A stretch of 64,000 nt of DNA, taken from the NCBI GenBank assembly GCA_030680695.1, contig JAUXUT010000149.1:124001-188000 (forward strand), in the 5' to 3' direction. Shown piece by piece: positions 41,929 through 50,515 of the stretch (positions within the stretch are counted from its first letter, which is position 1; the number at the start of each line of letters is the position of its first letter). Both the position numbers and the translations under genes were made by a program. The DNA is from a bacterium. Its GTDB lineage: Bacteria > Patescibacteria > Paceibacteria > UBA9973 > UBA6065. The notes beneath the pieces were generated by a model that saw only the letters and a list, made by a program, of their open reading frames with translations, made no database searches and was not told where the DNA came from.

Positions 41929-44262
41929 ATGGCGACACAGCAAACGAACCTGTGGGGCAAGGCGGATGACACGTCAGGAGCATCGCTCGTAAAAAGAGTG
42001 CAGAAGAGGAATGGCACCATCGTCGCATTCAACCGTGAGAAGATTGTAAGAGCCGTCGATCGAGCCATGCGCTCGGCACATGAAGGTTCTCTCGATGAAG
42101 CCGACAAAGTTGCTGATGCTGTCATTCGTGATATTGCATCCATCGCCATCAAGTACCGTACGTTCGTACCAACTGTAGAAGGTATTCAAGACACCGTTGA
42201 ACGAGAACTCATCATTGGTCAGTATGCTCAGGCAGCAAAAGCCTTCATCTTGTACAGGAACGAGCGCGCCAAGGCGCGCCAAACGCGTCGCGAAGTGCCT
42301 GAAGGTGTTAAACGCCTCGCCGAAGAGAGCAAGAAGCACTTCAAAAATCCGCTCGGTGAATTTGTTTACTATCGAACATATGCTCGATGGATTGAATCTG
42401 AATCGCGCCGCGAAACCTGGGTCGAGACAGTGGATCGATACATAGGATTCATGAAAGAAAATCTCGGCGAGAAACTCACAGAAGCAGAATACGCGGAAGT
42501 ACGCGAGGCCATCTTGCGCCAAGAAGTGATGCCATCGATGCGTTTGCTCCAATTTGCCGGACCAGCCGCAAGAAAAACTAATGTCTGCGCGTATAACTGC
42601 TCGTTCATCGCACCTGAAAGTTATCGCGACCTCGCCGAAATCATGTACGTGTCTATGTGTGGCACTGGTGTCGGATGGTCGGTCGAGAGCAGAAACGTAC
42701 AGAAGTTTGATCAGATCAAGTTCCAGACGGGCAAGAAGCGTCCAACACACGTTGTTGCCGACAGTAAGGAAGGTTGGGCCGACTCCCTTGTTGCAGGCAT
42801 GGACGCATGGGTTGGCGGTGAAGACATCGAATTCGACTTCAGTCTTTTGCGTCCTTCTGGTGCGCGCCTAAAAACTATGGGAGGCAAGGCGTCTGGTCCA
42901 GAGCCGCTCAAGAGGCTTCTTGCTTTCGCTCGCCAGAAGATGCTCGCCAGCCAGGGCAAGCGCCTGCGCAACATCGATGTTCACGACATTATTTGCATGA
43001 TCGGCGATTGCGTCGTTTCTGGTGGAGTGAGGCGCAGCGCCATGATTTCGCTCTCGGACCTTGATGACACTGACATCCGCGACTCCAAAAAAGGTGCGTT
43101 TTATACGACCGAATCCCAGCGAATGCTCGCCAACAACTCGGCTGTATATCTGTCCAAGCCAACTAACGTCGAGTTCATGGAAGAATGGATCGCACTCATG
43201 AAATCTGGGTCCGGTGAGCGAGGAATATTCAACCGCGGATCGCTTGCGGCCACATTGCCTGCGCGTCGCATCGAACACCTCAAAACCTATGACGGATATT
43301 TTGACGCCTCCGGCTCGATCATCGGACCTTTGGGCACCAATCCGTGCGGCGAAATTATTTTGCAGTCCAAACAGTTCTGTAACTTGTCTGAAGTTGTGGC
43401 TCGTAAGGGCGACACCCGCGAAGATCTTCTGCGCAAGGCGCGTCTTGCCGCCATCATCGGCACATATCAAGCGACACTCACAAATTTCCAATACTTGTCT
43501 AGGGAGTGGAAGGATCATTGCGAGGCCGAAAGATTGCTCGGTGTATCTGTGACCGGCCTTTGGGACTGTCACGAAGCGCGCGACCCAGACAGTCTGCGAG
43601 CAATGCGTGAAGAATCAGTACGGGCCAATGCCGAATATTCCGCAAAGTTTGGTATCAACGCGTCTACATGCGTTACCTGCGTTAAACCATCAGGCACAGT
43701 GTCGCAAACCGTAGATTGTTCGTCTGGCATGCACCCTCGCCATGCGCCTTATTACATCCGACGTGTGCGTATTGCCGCTACTGATTCACTATTCAAGATG
43801 CTTCGTGACCAAGGCGTGCCATACCAGCCAGAGGTCGGACAATCCGCAGACAGTGCCGTCACTTATGTATTGGAATTTCCGGTCAAGGCACCTGAAGATT
43901 CCATGTATAAAGACGACCTATCCGCAATTCAACTGCTCGAATTCTGGAAGACGGTAAAGATTAATTTCACTGAACACAATCCATCGGTCACTATTTCGGT
44001 CGGCGAAGACGAATGGATCGAAGTCGGAAACTGGGTGTATAGAAATTGGGATATCGTCGGAGGTCTTTCATTCCTGCCACGCGACAACCATGTATATCAG
44101 CTAGCACCTTATGAAGAGATATCCCGGGAACGATACGAAGAACTATCTCGCGCACTCGACCACATAGACTATTCAAAAATTATGGGCTACGAGAAGTCAG
44201 ACGAGATCGACGTAAAAAAAGAACTCGCCTGCATGGGTAACGTTTGCGAGATAGCTCTCTAA
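41929..44262 (+). CDS. nrdJ: adenosylcobalamin-dependent ribonucleotide reductase (class II)
   Basis: 777 residues. An N-terminal ATP-cone-like region (about 22-110) begins RVQKRNGTIVAFNREKIVRA. The barrel has NPCGEIIL (about 478), a CNLSE segment near 492 and CVKPSGTVSQTVDCSSG near 582. The C-terminal thiol pair Cys768/Cys773 has the same five-residue spacing as in the Lactobacillus enzyme. It reduces ribonucleotides to deoxyribonucleotides and needs adenosylcobalamin. The adenosyltransferase gene follows by 12 bases. Confidence 0.93.
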   Translation: MATQQTNLWGKADDTSGASLVKRVQKRNGTIVAFNREKIVRAVDRAMRSAHEGSLDEADKVADAVIRDIASIAIKYRTFVPTVEGIQDTVERELIIGQYAQAAKAFILYRNERAKARQTRREVPEGVKRLAEESKKHFKNPLGEFVYYRTYARWIESESRRETWVETVDRYIGFMKENLGEKLTEAEYAEVREAILRQEVMPSMRLLQFAGPAARKTNVCAYNCSFIAPESYRDLAEIMYVSMCGTGVGWSVESRNVQKFDQIKFQTGKKRPTHVVADSKEGWADSLVAGMDAWVGGEDIEFDFSLLRPSGARLKTMGGKASGPEPLKRLLAFARQKMLASQGKRLRNIDVHDIICMIGDCVVSGGVRRSAMISLSDLDDTDIRDSKKGAFYTTESQRMLANNSAVYLSKPTNVEFMEEWIALMKSGSGERGIFNRGSLAATLPARRIEHLKTYDGYFDASGSIIGPLGTNPCGEIILQSKQFCNLSEVVARKGDTREDLLRKARLAAIIGTYQATLTNFQYLSREWKDHCEAERLLGVSVTGLWDCHEARDPDSLRAMREESVRANAEYSAKFGINASTCVTCVKPSGTVSQTVDCSSGMHPRHAPYYIRRVRIAATDSLFKMLRDQGVPYQPEVGQSADSAVTYVLEFPVKAPEDSMYKDDLSAIQLLEFWKTVKINFTEHNPSVTISVGEDEWIEVGNWVYRNWDIVGGLSFLPRDNHVYQLAPYEEISRERYEELSRALDHIDYSKIMGYEKSDEIDVKKELACMGNVCEIAL

Positions 44263-44274
44263 AAATATACCGCC

Positions 44275-44796
44275 ATGATCATCATCTTTACAGGAAACGG
44301 CAAAGGTAAGACCACGGCGGCAATAGGGCAGGCAGTTCGTGCTGTGGGCAACGGCAGTTGCGTTCTTATGGTGCAACTTATAAAAGGGCCATGGAAGTCA
44401 GGTGAAGATAATTCAGTCAAGATATTTGGATCGAGTTTTAAGATCGAGAAGATGGGTAAAGGTTTTGTAAGACCAGACAGCGACGGGCCATCAATCGCTC
44501 TGCATGCGAAAGCGGCAAGAAAGGCTCTTGATTTCTCAATAGGCGAACTAGAGAAAGGCACGTGGAAGATACTCATCCTCGACGAAGTTTGGGTGGCTTT
44601 GTCACTCAGGCTTCTTACTGAGAAAGAAGTGAAAACGTTTATTGAACAGGCTGAAAAGCACTGTGACCATCTCATCATGACAGGCCGTGGTTGCCCTCAG
44701 GTTTTCATGGACAGGGCCGACCTCGTCACCGAGATGAAGGAAGTGAAACATCCATTCTCGAAGGGCGTCCAGGCAGCGAAATGTGTGGAATATTAA
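44275..44796 (+). CDS. cobA: corrinoid (cob(I)alamin) adenosyltransferase, CobA/BtuR type
   Basis: 173 residues. The family P-loop FTGNGKGKTTAAIGQA is at residues 5-20. The later blocks KILILDEVWVALSL (about 98) and MTGRGCPQ (about 138) match CobO/BtuR. It moves the adenosyl group of ATP to reduced cobalamin, giving the cofactor of the reductase encoded just upstream. No corrin synthesis genes are present, so the corrinoid should be salvaged. Confidence 0.92.
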   Translation: MIIIFTGNGKGKTTAAIGQAVRAVGNGSCVLMVQLIKGPWKSGEDNSVKIFGSSFKIEKMGKGFVRPDSDGPSIALHAKAARKALDFSIGELEKGTWKILILDEVWVALSLRLLTEKEVKTFIEQAEKHCDHLIMTGRGCPQVFMDRADLVTEMKEVKHPFSKGVQAAKCVEY

Positions 44797-45746
44797 AGAG
44801 CCAGCGATAGATGATCGATGATTTTTCCTGCGGCTGCGACAGCCATCTGGTCTCTGATACTCTGGCGAGCCGATGCGATGTGAGGCGTCAGGATGACGTT
44901 AGATAGTTTGGAGAGGCCGCGGGCAAGGCGTGGTTCGTGTTCGAACACGTCGAGGCCGGCACCAGCAATGACACCGTCTTTCAACGCTTGAACAAGCGCA
45001 TCTTCGTCGACGACTGGCCCGCGGGAGGTATTTATAAGAAAGGCACTGCGTTTCATTAAATGCAAACGATTTGCATTTAGAAGATGATGGGTCGATTCTA
45101 GAAGTGGAACGTGCAGGCTCACGAAATCAGATTCGGCGAGCAGATCATCAATGTTTTCAAAGCGGACAGCCCCAAGAGATGACTCGATTTCTTCGTTCGG
45201 TTTGGCATCGAAATATATTATGCGAGCACCGAATCCGTGTTTCATAATGCGCGCCGTGTGCGATCCAATACTACCAGTACCGACGATACCAACAACTTTA
45301 CCTGAAAGGTCTGTGCCGATGAGGTTCATAGGGTCCCAGCCTATGTACTTTCCCTTACGCATGAACGCATCTGCCTCGACCATGCGCGTGGTGAGTCCGA
45401 GCATCAAAGCAACAGCGTGTTCGGCCACAGCTTGGCTTGAAACGTTCGGAGTGTTGGTCACAGTTATACCGCGTTTTGTAGCCTCGACGATATCAATGTT
45501 GTCCATTCCTGCGGCATAGTTTGCATAAATCTTGACCGATGGAGCTGCATCAAATATTTCCGCATCAATCGTGTCGGTAAGGAGGCAAAGCACCGCGTCG
45601 TATGGCTTACTGCGGAGCTCACGGATGAGTTCTCGGCGAGACGGTGCCCTTTTTTTAGACCAAACATCAACTTCGAAACCTTTGCCGCGGAGTATGTCTA
45701 ATCCTACGGCTGGTATATTTCTGGTGACAAAGACTTTCTTGTTCAT
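44793..45746 (-). CDS. D-2-hydroxyacid dehydrogenase
   Basis: 317 residues. NAD-binding loop GIVGTGSIGSHTARI (about 151-165), catalytic Arg in LINTSRGPVVDE (about 233-244), Glu in GLDVFEHEP, and His in the LTPHIASA block. The lead region NYAAGMDNIDIVEATKRGI is family typical. It may act on glyoxylate, hydroxypyruvate or phosphoglycerate. It converges with cobA, overlapping by four bases. Confidence 0.9.
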   Translation of the reverse strand: MNKKVFVTRNIPAVGLDILRGKGFEVDVWSKKRAPSRRELIRELRSKPYDAVLCLLTDTIDAEIFDAAPSVKIYANYAAGMDNIDIVEATKRGITVTNTPNVSSQAVAEHAVALMLGLTTRMVEADAFMRKGKYIGWDPMNLIGTDLSGKVVGIVGTGSIGSHTARIMKHGFGARIIYFDAKPNEEIESSLGAVRFENIDDLLAESDFVSLHVPLLESTHHLLNANRLHLMKRSAFLINTSRGPVVDEDALVQALKDGVIAGAGLDVFEHEPRLARGLSKLSNVILTPHIASARQSIRDQMAVAAAGKIIDHLSLAL

Positions 45747-45756
45747 GATGTTACGG

Positions 45757-46413
45757 TTATGCGTTAACTTTCGATTTTACGGATACTGTTTTCTTGTCGA
45801 GCATGAGGCCGGAATTGTCGAGGCGGTATATACGCATTTCACCGAAAGGCATTTCGACATCTTTGATTCCCTCATCAGATATGCTCTCAATATGTTTTAT
45901 GAGAGCTCGGCAAGAATTACCATGGGCAACAACGAGGACGCTTTCGCCTTTTTGAAGGGCAGGCAAGACGTGTTCGAGGAAATACGGGAGTGAGCGAGCG
46001 GACACGTCCTTTAGTGTTTCACCATTCGGGACCGGATAGTCCCATTCGCGGCGCAAACGTTCCCAGTTCTCCGTACCAAGAAGCTTTTGCATCTCCCATT
46101 TGTCCTTGCCAGTATAGTCGCCGTAGTCTCGTTCATTGAGTGTAGATGCGTGTTCTGTAGGCACATCATAAAAGCCCAAAGTGTTGAGCATGCACGATAG
46201 TGTTTCAATTGATCGCACCTGCATCGATGCAAAGGCACGGTCTACGCGGTTATTCCATGAGTCTGGCGCATCTTTCAACATTTGACCCATTTCGTTTGAT
46301 TTCTCGAAACCGTATTCTGTGAGATGGCGGTCTCTCTTCCCAGTCCAAAGACCGAGCTTGTTCCATTCCGACTCGTGGTGCCGGGCTAGTATGAGGACGC
46401 CTTGCTCTTTCAT
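45757..46413 (-). CDS. 2,3-bisphosphoglycerate-dependent phosphoglycerate mutase-like
   Basis: 218 residues of the histidine phosphatase fold. The catalytic lead is ILARHHESEWNKLGLWTGKRDRHLTEYG (about 7-34). LNERDYGDYTGKDKWEM (about 87) and VVAHGNSCRALIKHI (about 156) also match GpmA. In glycolysis it interconverts 3- and 2-phosphoglycerate. It lies ten bases before the dehydrogenase gene, in one minus-strand run. Confidence 0.87.
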   Translation of the reverse strand: MKEQGVLILARHHESEWNKLGLWTGKRDRHLTEYGFEKSNEMGQMLKDAPDSWNNRVDRAFASMQVRSIETLSCMLNTLGFYDVPTEHASTLNERDYGDYTGKDKWEMQKLLGTENWERLRREWDYPVPNGETLKDVSARSLPYFLEHVLPALQKGESVLVVAHGNSCRALIKHIESISDEGIKDVEMPFGEMRIYRLDNSGLMLDKKTVSVKSKVNA

Positions 46414-46421
46414 ATCTGGTT

Positions 46422-46934
46422 TTATTCTACGCCGAGGAGTTGCACCTGGAAGATGAGGGTCGAGCCCGCAGGAATCGAGCCGATGGCGCGGTCTCCGTAG
46501 GCGAGGTTGGCTGGAATGACGAGGCGTCGCACACCGCCCACCTTCATGCCTTCGACACCGAGGTCCCAGCCTCGGATAACCTGACCTGCCCCAAGGGCGA
46601 AAGTAAACGGCTGGCCGCGATCGAGAGAACTATCGAATTTCTCGCCGTTGGTCAGTATGCCTACGTAATGAACAGTCACGGCATTTCCTGATGATGCGAC
46701 AGTGCCGGTGCCTACAGTTTCGTCGTATATTTCAAGTCCTGGGATAGTGGAAATGTTATTCATAGTTTGCTGGTTAGCGGAAGGCTGTATTGAATTTGAC
46801 GACTGATTAGTTGGGCCGATTGGTCCGGTTCCTCTGGCGAAGTAATTCCAGATGGAGTTTCCATAAAAGAGGGTAATCGCCACAACGACGCCTACTGCAG
46901 CCGCTATCCATTCGCGCGTTCCGAATTTTCTCAT
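46422..46934 (-). CDS. membrane-anchored FKBP-type peptidyl-prolyl isomerase
   Basis: 170 residues. An N-terminal span (about 9-30) and a Ser/Asn linker lead to the FKBP domain (about 64-170): VTVHYVGILTNGEKFDSSLDRGQPFTF, QVIRGWDLGVEGMKVGG and IPANLAYGDRAIGSIPAGSTLIF. All core active-site residues are present. It should help fold exported proteins. First gene of the run to 44793. Confidence 0.92.
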   Translation of the reverse strand: MRKFGTREWIAAAVGVVVAITLFYGNSIWNYFARGTGPIGPTNQSSNSIQPSANQQTMNNISTIPGLEIYDETVGTGTVASSGNAVTVHYVGILTNGEKFDSSLDRGQPFTFALGAGQVIRGWDLGVEGMKVGGVRRLVIPANLAYGDRAIGSIPAGSTLIFQVQLLGVE

Positions 46935-46984
46935 AAGATTTCTCTTAGCTAATACCCATACATTGTACTATAATATCTCCCATC

Positions 46985-47716
46985 ATGCTCAAAAGAATTT
47001 GGAAAAAGGTGTCTGGGAACTACAAAGGCAATAGTGATATGTCTGATACTCATATTCATGTCGATCAGATGGCCGCCAAAAAGTTCAAGGATGGTATGCG
47101 CCGCCGCATGGCCACCATCAACAGCGAGTTCCGTCACACTTTCAAGTTTCTTGAGCACTATCCAAAGTCGGTGACGTTTTTCGGTTCAGCACGGTTCCTT
47201 GAGGATCATCCCGATTATGTAAGGGCACGCAATCTTGCGAAAAAAGTCGTGAACGAAACGGGGTATACGGTTATTACGGGTGGAGGTCCCGGTATTATGG
47301 AAGCAGGTAATCGTGGCGCATACGAGGCTGGTGGAAAATCCATCGGCATGAATATTGTCCTTCCGCACGAGCAAAAGGTGAATGAATATCTCACTGCCAA
47401 CATTCGTTTTTATTATTTCTTCATACGCAAGGTCGCACTTTCGTTCTCGGCCGAGGTGTATGTCTTCTTTCCTGGCGGCTATGGCACTCTCGATGAGTTT
47501 TATGAGATGCTCACCCTCGTCCAAACCAAGAAAATTCCTCCAACGCCAATCATTTGCATCGGGCGCGATTTTTGGAAAAGAGTTATGGATGTAACACTTG
47601 CTATGCGTGATGAATATCAGACCATATCGCCTGGCGATGAACGTCTCTTTAATATTGTTGATACCGACGAGGAGGTGATTGAAATTATCAAGAAAACACC
47701 GATCAAGAAGTTATAG
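46985..47716 (+). CDS. LOG family protein (Rossmann fold nucleotide-binding)
   Basis: 243 residues. The signature pair is ITGGGPGIMEAGNRGAYEAGG (about 98-118) and FFPGGYGTLDEFYE (about 159-172). LOG proteins release free cytokinin-type bases from nucleoside monophosphates or act as nucleotide hydrolases. A TATAAT at 46969-46974 lies shortly before the start. Confidence 0.9.
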   Translation: MLKRIWKKVSGNYKGNSDMSDTHIHVDQMAAKKFKDGMRRRMATINSEFRHTFKFLEHYPKSVTFFGSARFLEDHPDYVRARNLAKKVVNETGYTVITGGGPGIMEAGNRGAYEAGGKSIGMNIVLPHEQKVNEYLTANIRFYYFFIRKVALSFSAEVYVFFPGGYGTLDEFYEMLTLVQTKKIPPTPIICIGRDFWKRVMDVTLAMRDEYQTISPGDERLFNIVDTDEEVIEIIKKTPIKKL

Positions 47717-47750
47717 GTTTACTGTACTGGTACAAGTCGGAGAAAGAAAA

Positions 47751-47774
47751 AGCGCGGTCCGTAAGGACCGCGCT
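47751..47774. terminator. terminator between the LOG gene and a small minus-strand gene
   Basis: Perfect 10-bp stem (47751-47760 with 47765-47774), loop GTAA. The minus side continues TTTTTCTTTC, the plus side TTGTG, so it best serves the minus strand. Confidence 0.85.
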
Positions 47775-47784
47775 TTGTGCGCCA

Positions 47785-47943
47785 TCAGAATGGCGAATTT
47801 TTATGGAGCCAGTAGGCTCCGTAGACGAGCGTGGCGAGGATGCTCAACGCGAAGAACCATGAGAAGAACACCTGGGCAGGGCTCTTTGGACGGTCTTCGG
47901 GATTGTCCTGGCCGGGCTCGAACTCATCATCGAACGTTTTCAT
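47785..47943 (-). CDS. 52-residue single-span membrane protein
   Basis: The minus-strand frame starts ATG at 47943 and stops at 47785, eleven bases before a terminator with a good T run. The N-terminal half is acidic (MKTFDDEFEPGQDNPED), then one span (about 25-45: FFSWFFALSILATLVYGAYW) and a basic end. Charge layout and terminator make it a likely real small gene; no family recognised. Confidence 0.6.
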   Translation of the reverse strand: MKTFDDEFEPGQDNPEDRPKSPAQVFFSWFFALSILATLVYGAYWLHKNSPF

Positions 47944-48013
47944 GGGAAGGGCTGATGTTCAGGATTCTCTAATAATGTTACGTCACCTGTCGCGTCTGTG
48001 CTAGTCTATCCGT

Positions 48014-49237
48014 ATGTCAGATTCTCAGAAGAAACCCCTCGCATTCCATATAGACAAACGACTCGACGGCACGATGGCTCGCGCCGGTCGTATTGAAACA
48101 CCGCACGGCGTCATAGAAACGCCCGCTTTCGTGGCGGTTGGAACCAAGGCAACCGTGCGCGCCCTCACACCAGACATGCTTCGCGACATTGGACTGCAGG
48201 CGATTATTTCGAACACATATCATCTGTTCATGCAGCCAGGCGACAACAAGATGAAATCTATGGGTGGTTTGCATGCGGTCATGGGTTGGCATGGTCCAAC
48301 AATGACGGATTCCGGCGGCTTTCAGGTTTTCTCGCTCGGCGCGGGGTATGGAAAAAATGTATCCAAAGTGCTGAAAGACGCGCCAGCAGTGCCGCTCCTT
48401 AAAGACAAGGAAGACGAGGAAGCGGGGAAGCCAAAGCTCGTCGAAATAGACTACGACGGAGCCGCCTTCAAAGATCCGTTCAGTGGAGTAATCCACTACT
48501 TCACGCCAGAACGTTCAATCGAAATGCAGCACAACATCGGCGCAGATATTATTTTTGCTTTTGATGAATGCACTTCGCCGTCAGAGCCGCGCGCATATCA
48601 ACGCGAAGCGCTCGACCGAACGCATCGTTGGGCCAAACGCAGTCTTGATTTTCACAAGTCCAAACCAAATGCTGGATTTCAAGCCCTTTTCGGCATTGTT
48701 CAAGGTGGTCGACATGAAGACTTGCGCAAGGAAAGCGCGGAAGCGATTGGATCAATGGATTTTGATGGCTTCGGTATCGGTGGCTCGTTCGATAAAGACG
48801 ACCTCCACACCGCAGTTAAATGGGTGAATGGAATTTTGCCTGAAGGTAAGCCGCGCCATTTGCTCGGCATTGGCGAACCGGAAGATATGTTTGAAGGAGT
48901 CGAGAACGGATGCGATACATTTGACTGCGTTGTCCCGACGCGCCTCGGACGTCATGGCACTTTGTATACAAAGAGGGGAAAGATTCATATTGGCAACGCC
49001 AAGTTCACCGACGACCTTGGACCAATCGATGAAGGCTGTTCCTGCTACACGTGTCGCAACTATACCCGTGCATATGTTTCGCATTTGCATCGATCGCATG
49101 AAATTCTCGGCCCGATGCTTTCATCGCTTCACAATATGCATTTCCTTGTGAGTCTCGTGAAGAAAATGCGCGAGGCCATACTGGACGGCACTTTCCTGGA
49201 GTTCAAGAAGGATTTCCTTTCGACATACCTCAGTTAG
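48014..49237 (+). CDS. tgt: tRNA-guanine(34) transglycosylase
   Basis: 407 residues. Active-site blocks: DSGGFQVFSLG (about 97-107), FDECTSP (about 189), GIGGSFDK (about 257) and the zinc site around CSCYTC. The catalytic Asp lies in the FDCVVPTRLGRHGT block (about 309). It swaps guanine 34 for a queuine-type base in tRNA. No queuosine synthesis genes are seen, so the base is probably salvaged. Confidence 0.95.
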   Translation: MSDSQKKPLAFHIDKRLDGTMARAGRIETPHGVIETPAFVAVGTKATVRALTPDMLRDIGLQAIISNTYHLFMQPGDNKMKSMGGLHAVMGWHGPTMTDSGGFQVFSLGAGYGKNVSKVLKDAPAVPLLKDKEDEEAGKPKLVEIDYDGAAFKDPFSGVIHYFTPERSIEMQHNIGADIIFAFDECTSPSEPRAYQREALDRTHRWAKRSLDFHKSKPNAGFQALFGIVQGGRHEDLRKESAEAIGSMDFDGFGIGGSFDKDDLHTAVKWVNGILPEGKPRHLLGIGEPEDMFEGVENGCDTFDCVVPTRLGRHGTLYTKRGKIHIGNAKFTDDLGPIDEGCSCYTCRNYTRAYVSHLHRSHEILGPMLSSLHNMHFLVSLVKKMREAILDGTFLEFKKDFLSTYLS

Positions 49238-49278
49238 TTTTTTGACAAGAAGCCGAAACTGGTTAACCTGTATATTGA

Positions 49279-49674
49279 ATGACTGCACAATCAAATAAAA
49301 GCCGCACGACGCCTCGGCGCGTGCGTACGGTTACGGTCCCGCTTATCCCCACGCTCGAGGAATTCCTTGCAGATGTGGTCCGCATGCAGCGGAAATACGC
49401 CAAGGGTCATCGCAGGACGAGGCGACCAGTGTTCACGGCTATGATCAGGGGCGGCTTCAAGAGTCCCCCAGCCTCGACGCCGCAGGCGGCGCTGGAAGAG
49501 CTGTTCCAGTCGATCCGGGAATCGTTTCCGGATCAGTTAGCAGTGAGTGGCGTCGTCATCCGAGTTGGCATCAAGGGCTGTTCGTTCGACCACTCGATCC
49601 CTTGCGCGATCGCACAATCGATTGCCGATGAAGCCGCGAAGCCTTTCGGCCTTCAGGTCAGATACGATTGTTGA
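49279..49674 (+). CDS. hypothetical basic protein
   Basis: 131 residues. A basic lead (about 1-50, with RRVRTVTVPLIPTLEEFLADVVRMQRKYAKGHRRTRR) is followed by a mixed region. No family recognised. It is followed by a good terminator, which supports expression. Confidence 0.55.
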   Translation: MTAQSNKSRTTPRRVRTVTVPLIPTLEEFLADVVRMQRKYAKGHRRTRRPVFTAMIRGGFKSPPASTPQAALEELFQSIRESFPDQLAVSGVVIRVGIKGCSFDHSIPCAIAQSIADEAAKPFGLQVRYDC

Positions 49675-49679
49675 CAACG

Positions 49680-49722
49680 AGTCCCCATCAACAGCCTACC
49701 AAGGCCGTCGATGGGGACTTTT
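49680..49722 (+). terminator. intrinsic terminator after the hypothetical gene
   Basis: Perfect 10-bp stem (49680-49689 with 49710-49719) with a T-rich tail. Confidence 0.85.
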
Positions 49723-49742
49723 ATTTTCAACTTCCATCTTCC

Positions 49743-49771
49743 TTGTGCGTCAACTTAAGGAGGGGTATAAT
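49743..49771 (+). promoter_or_regulatory. promoter of a short transcription unit
   Basis: TTGTGC (49743-49748), 17-base spacer, consensus TATAAT (49766-49771). A GGAGGGG run lies inside the spacer. Confidence 0.65.
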
Positions 49772-49780
49772 TAAGGGGTA

Positions 49781-49870
49781 ATGTCATATTTCGCACAATT
49801 TATTATTTCCATTGCCAAGCTTTGGGCCGTTAACGGTCGAAGGTTCGCTTATGGATTTGTGCGGATATAG
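49781..49870 (+). CDS. 29-residue peptide frame in a short transcript
   Basis: An ATG ten bases after the TATAAT opens a 29-codon frame (starts MSYFAQFIISIAKLW, ends FVRI) with AAGGGG directly before it. The transcript ends at the terminator 49897-49928. It could be a leader peptide, a small membrane peptide or just part of a small RNA. The gene at 49991 lies after the terminator. Confidence 0.35.
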   Translation: MSYFAQFIISIAKLWAVNGRRFAYGFVRI

Positions 49871-49896
49871 GACACCATTCTCCTCCCGAAATCATA

Positions 49897-49928
49897 GCCG
49901 AGCCCTCGACCAGAGGGCTCGGCTTCGT
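49897..49928 (+). terminator. intrinsic terminator of the short unit
   Basis: Perfect 11-bp stem (49897-49907 with 49913-49923), then CTTCGTTTT. Confidence 0.85.
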
Positions 49929-49990
49929 TTTATAGCGAGGCAGTGGAATAGTTCTTCACAGTCAGCAAACATCAACCCCGATAATACATC

Positions 49991-50419
49991 ATGAATATTG
50001 ATGGAAAGTCCGACATGCCCTGCAAAGTCCTGAGAATGTTCGTTCCCGGCCTCGGCCTCGGAACTGTTTACCGGCACAAGTCCGGAAGCCAATCGCCGAA
50101 AACCATCGCTCACTACAAACAGCACGGTCGCAGTTTCTGGTTCCAACCGGATTCCGGCGGCCCGCGCGAAGAAGTTCTGGCGTTTCTGCACTGGCTCAAC
50201 GACGTGCGGCTGTATCGCAAAGACCGCTTTGATAAGTTCATGGCTATTCGACGCCGTGAACGTCATCAAGCACGAATTACAGAGCGTCGGTCGGAACGGC
50301 CAGTGCCGTCCAATGACCGGTTCCTGCGCGGATACGTGTCGCCGAAGGATTGTGTTCGACACGGCTTCGTCAAGACGAGCGTGGCCGATGTTTCTGGCGC
50401 GATCAAGGCTACGGCCTGA
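49991..50419 (+). CDS. hypothetical basic protein
   Basis: 142 residues, very basic in the middle (RRRERHQARITERRSERP). Trp and Tyr residues and HYKQHGRSFWFQP suggest a small RNA- or DNA-binding protein, but no family is recognised. A very strong terminator follows on the same strand, favouring this frame over a long minus-strand frame across the same bases. Confidence 0.5.
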   Translation: MNIDGKSDMPCKVLRMFVPGLGLGTVYRHKSGSQSPKTIAHYKQHGRSFWFQPDSGGPREEVLAFLHWLNDVRLYRKDRFDKFMAIRRRERHQARITERRSERPVPSNDRFLRGYVSPKDCVRHGFVKTSVADVSGAIKATA

Positions 50420-50429
50420 TTGTGCAAGC

Positions 50430-50471
50430 AGCCCCTAGCGCCCTCCGATAGGAGGGCGCTAGGGGCTTTTT
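50430..50471 (+). terminator. strong intrinsic terminator
   Basis: Perfect 17-bp stem (50430-50446 with 50451-50467), GATA loop, then TTTTTCTT. Confidence 0.93.
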
Positions 50472-50515
50472 CTTGTTCGGGCCGTGCGCTATAGTGGAGC
50501 CTTAACCACATCAGT

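Noticed and set aside
49892..50362. 156-codon minus-strand frame
   Set aside because: The plus-strand frame over the same bases is followed by a very strong plus-oriented terminator, and the minus frame crosses the short-unit terminator.
50472..50515. LexA box before uvrB
   Set aside because: No GAAC-N4-GTTC pattern occurs in the gap.
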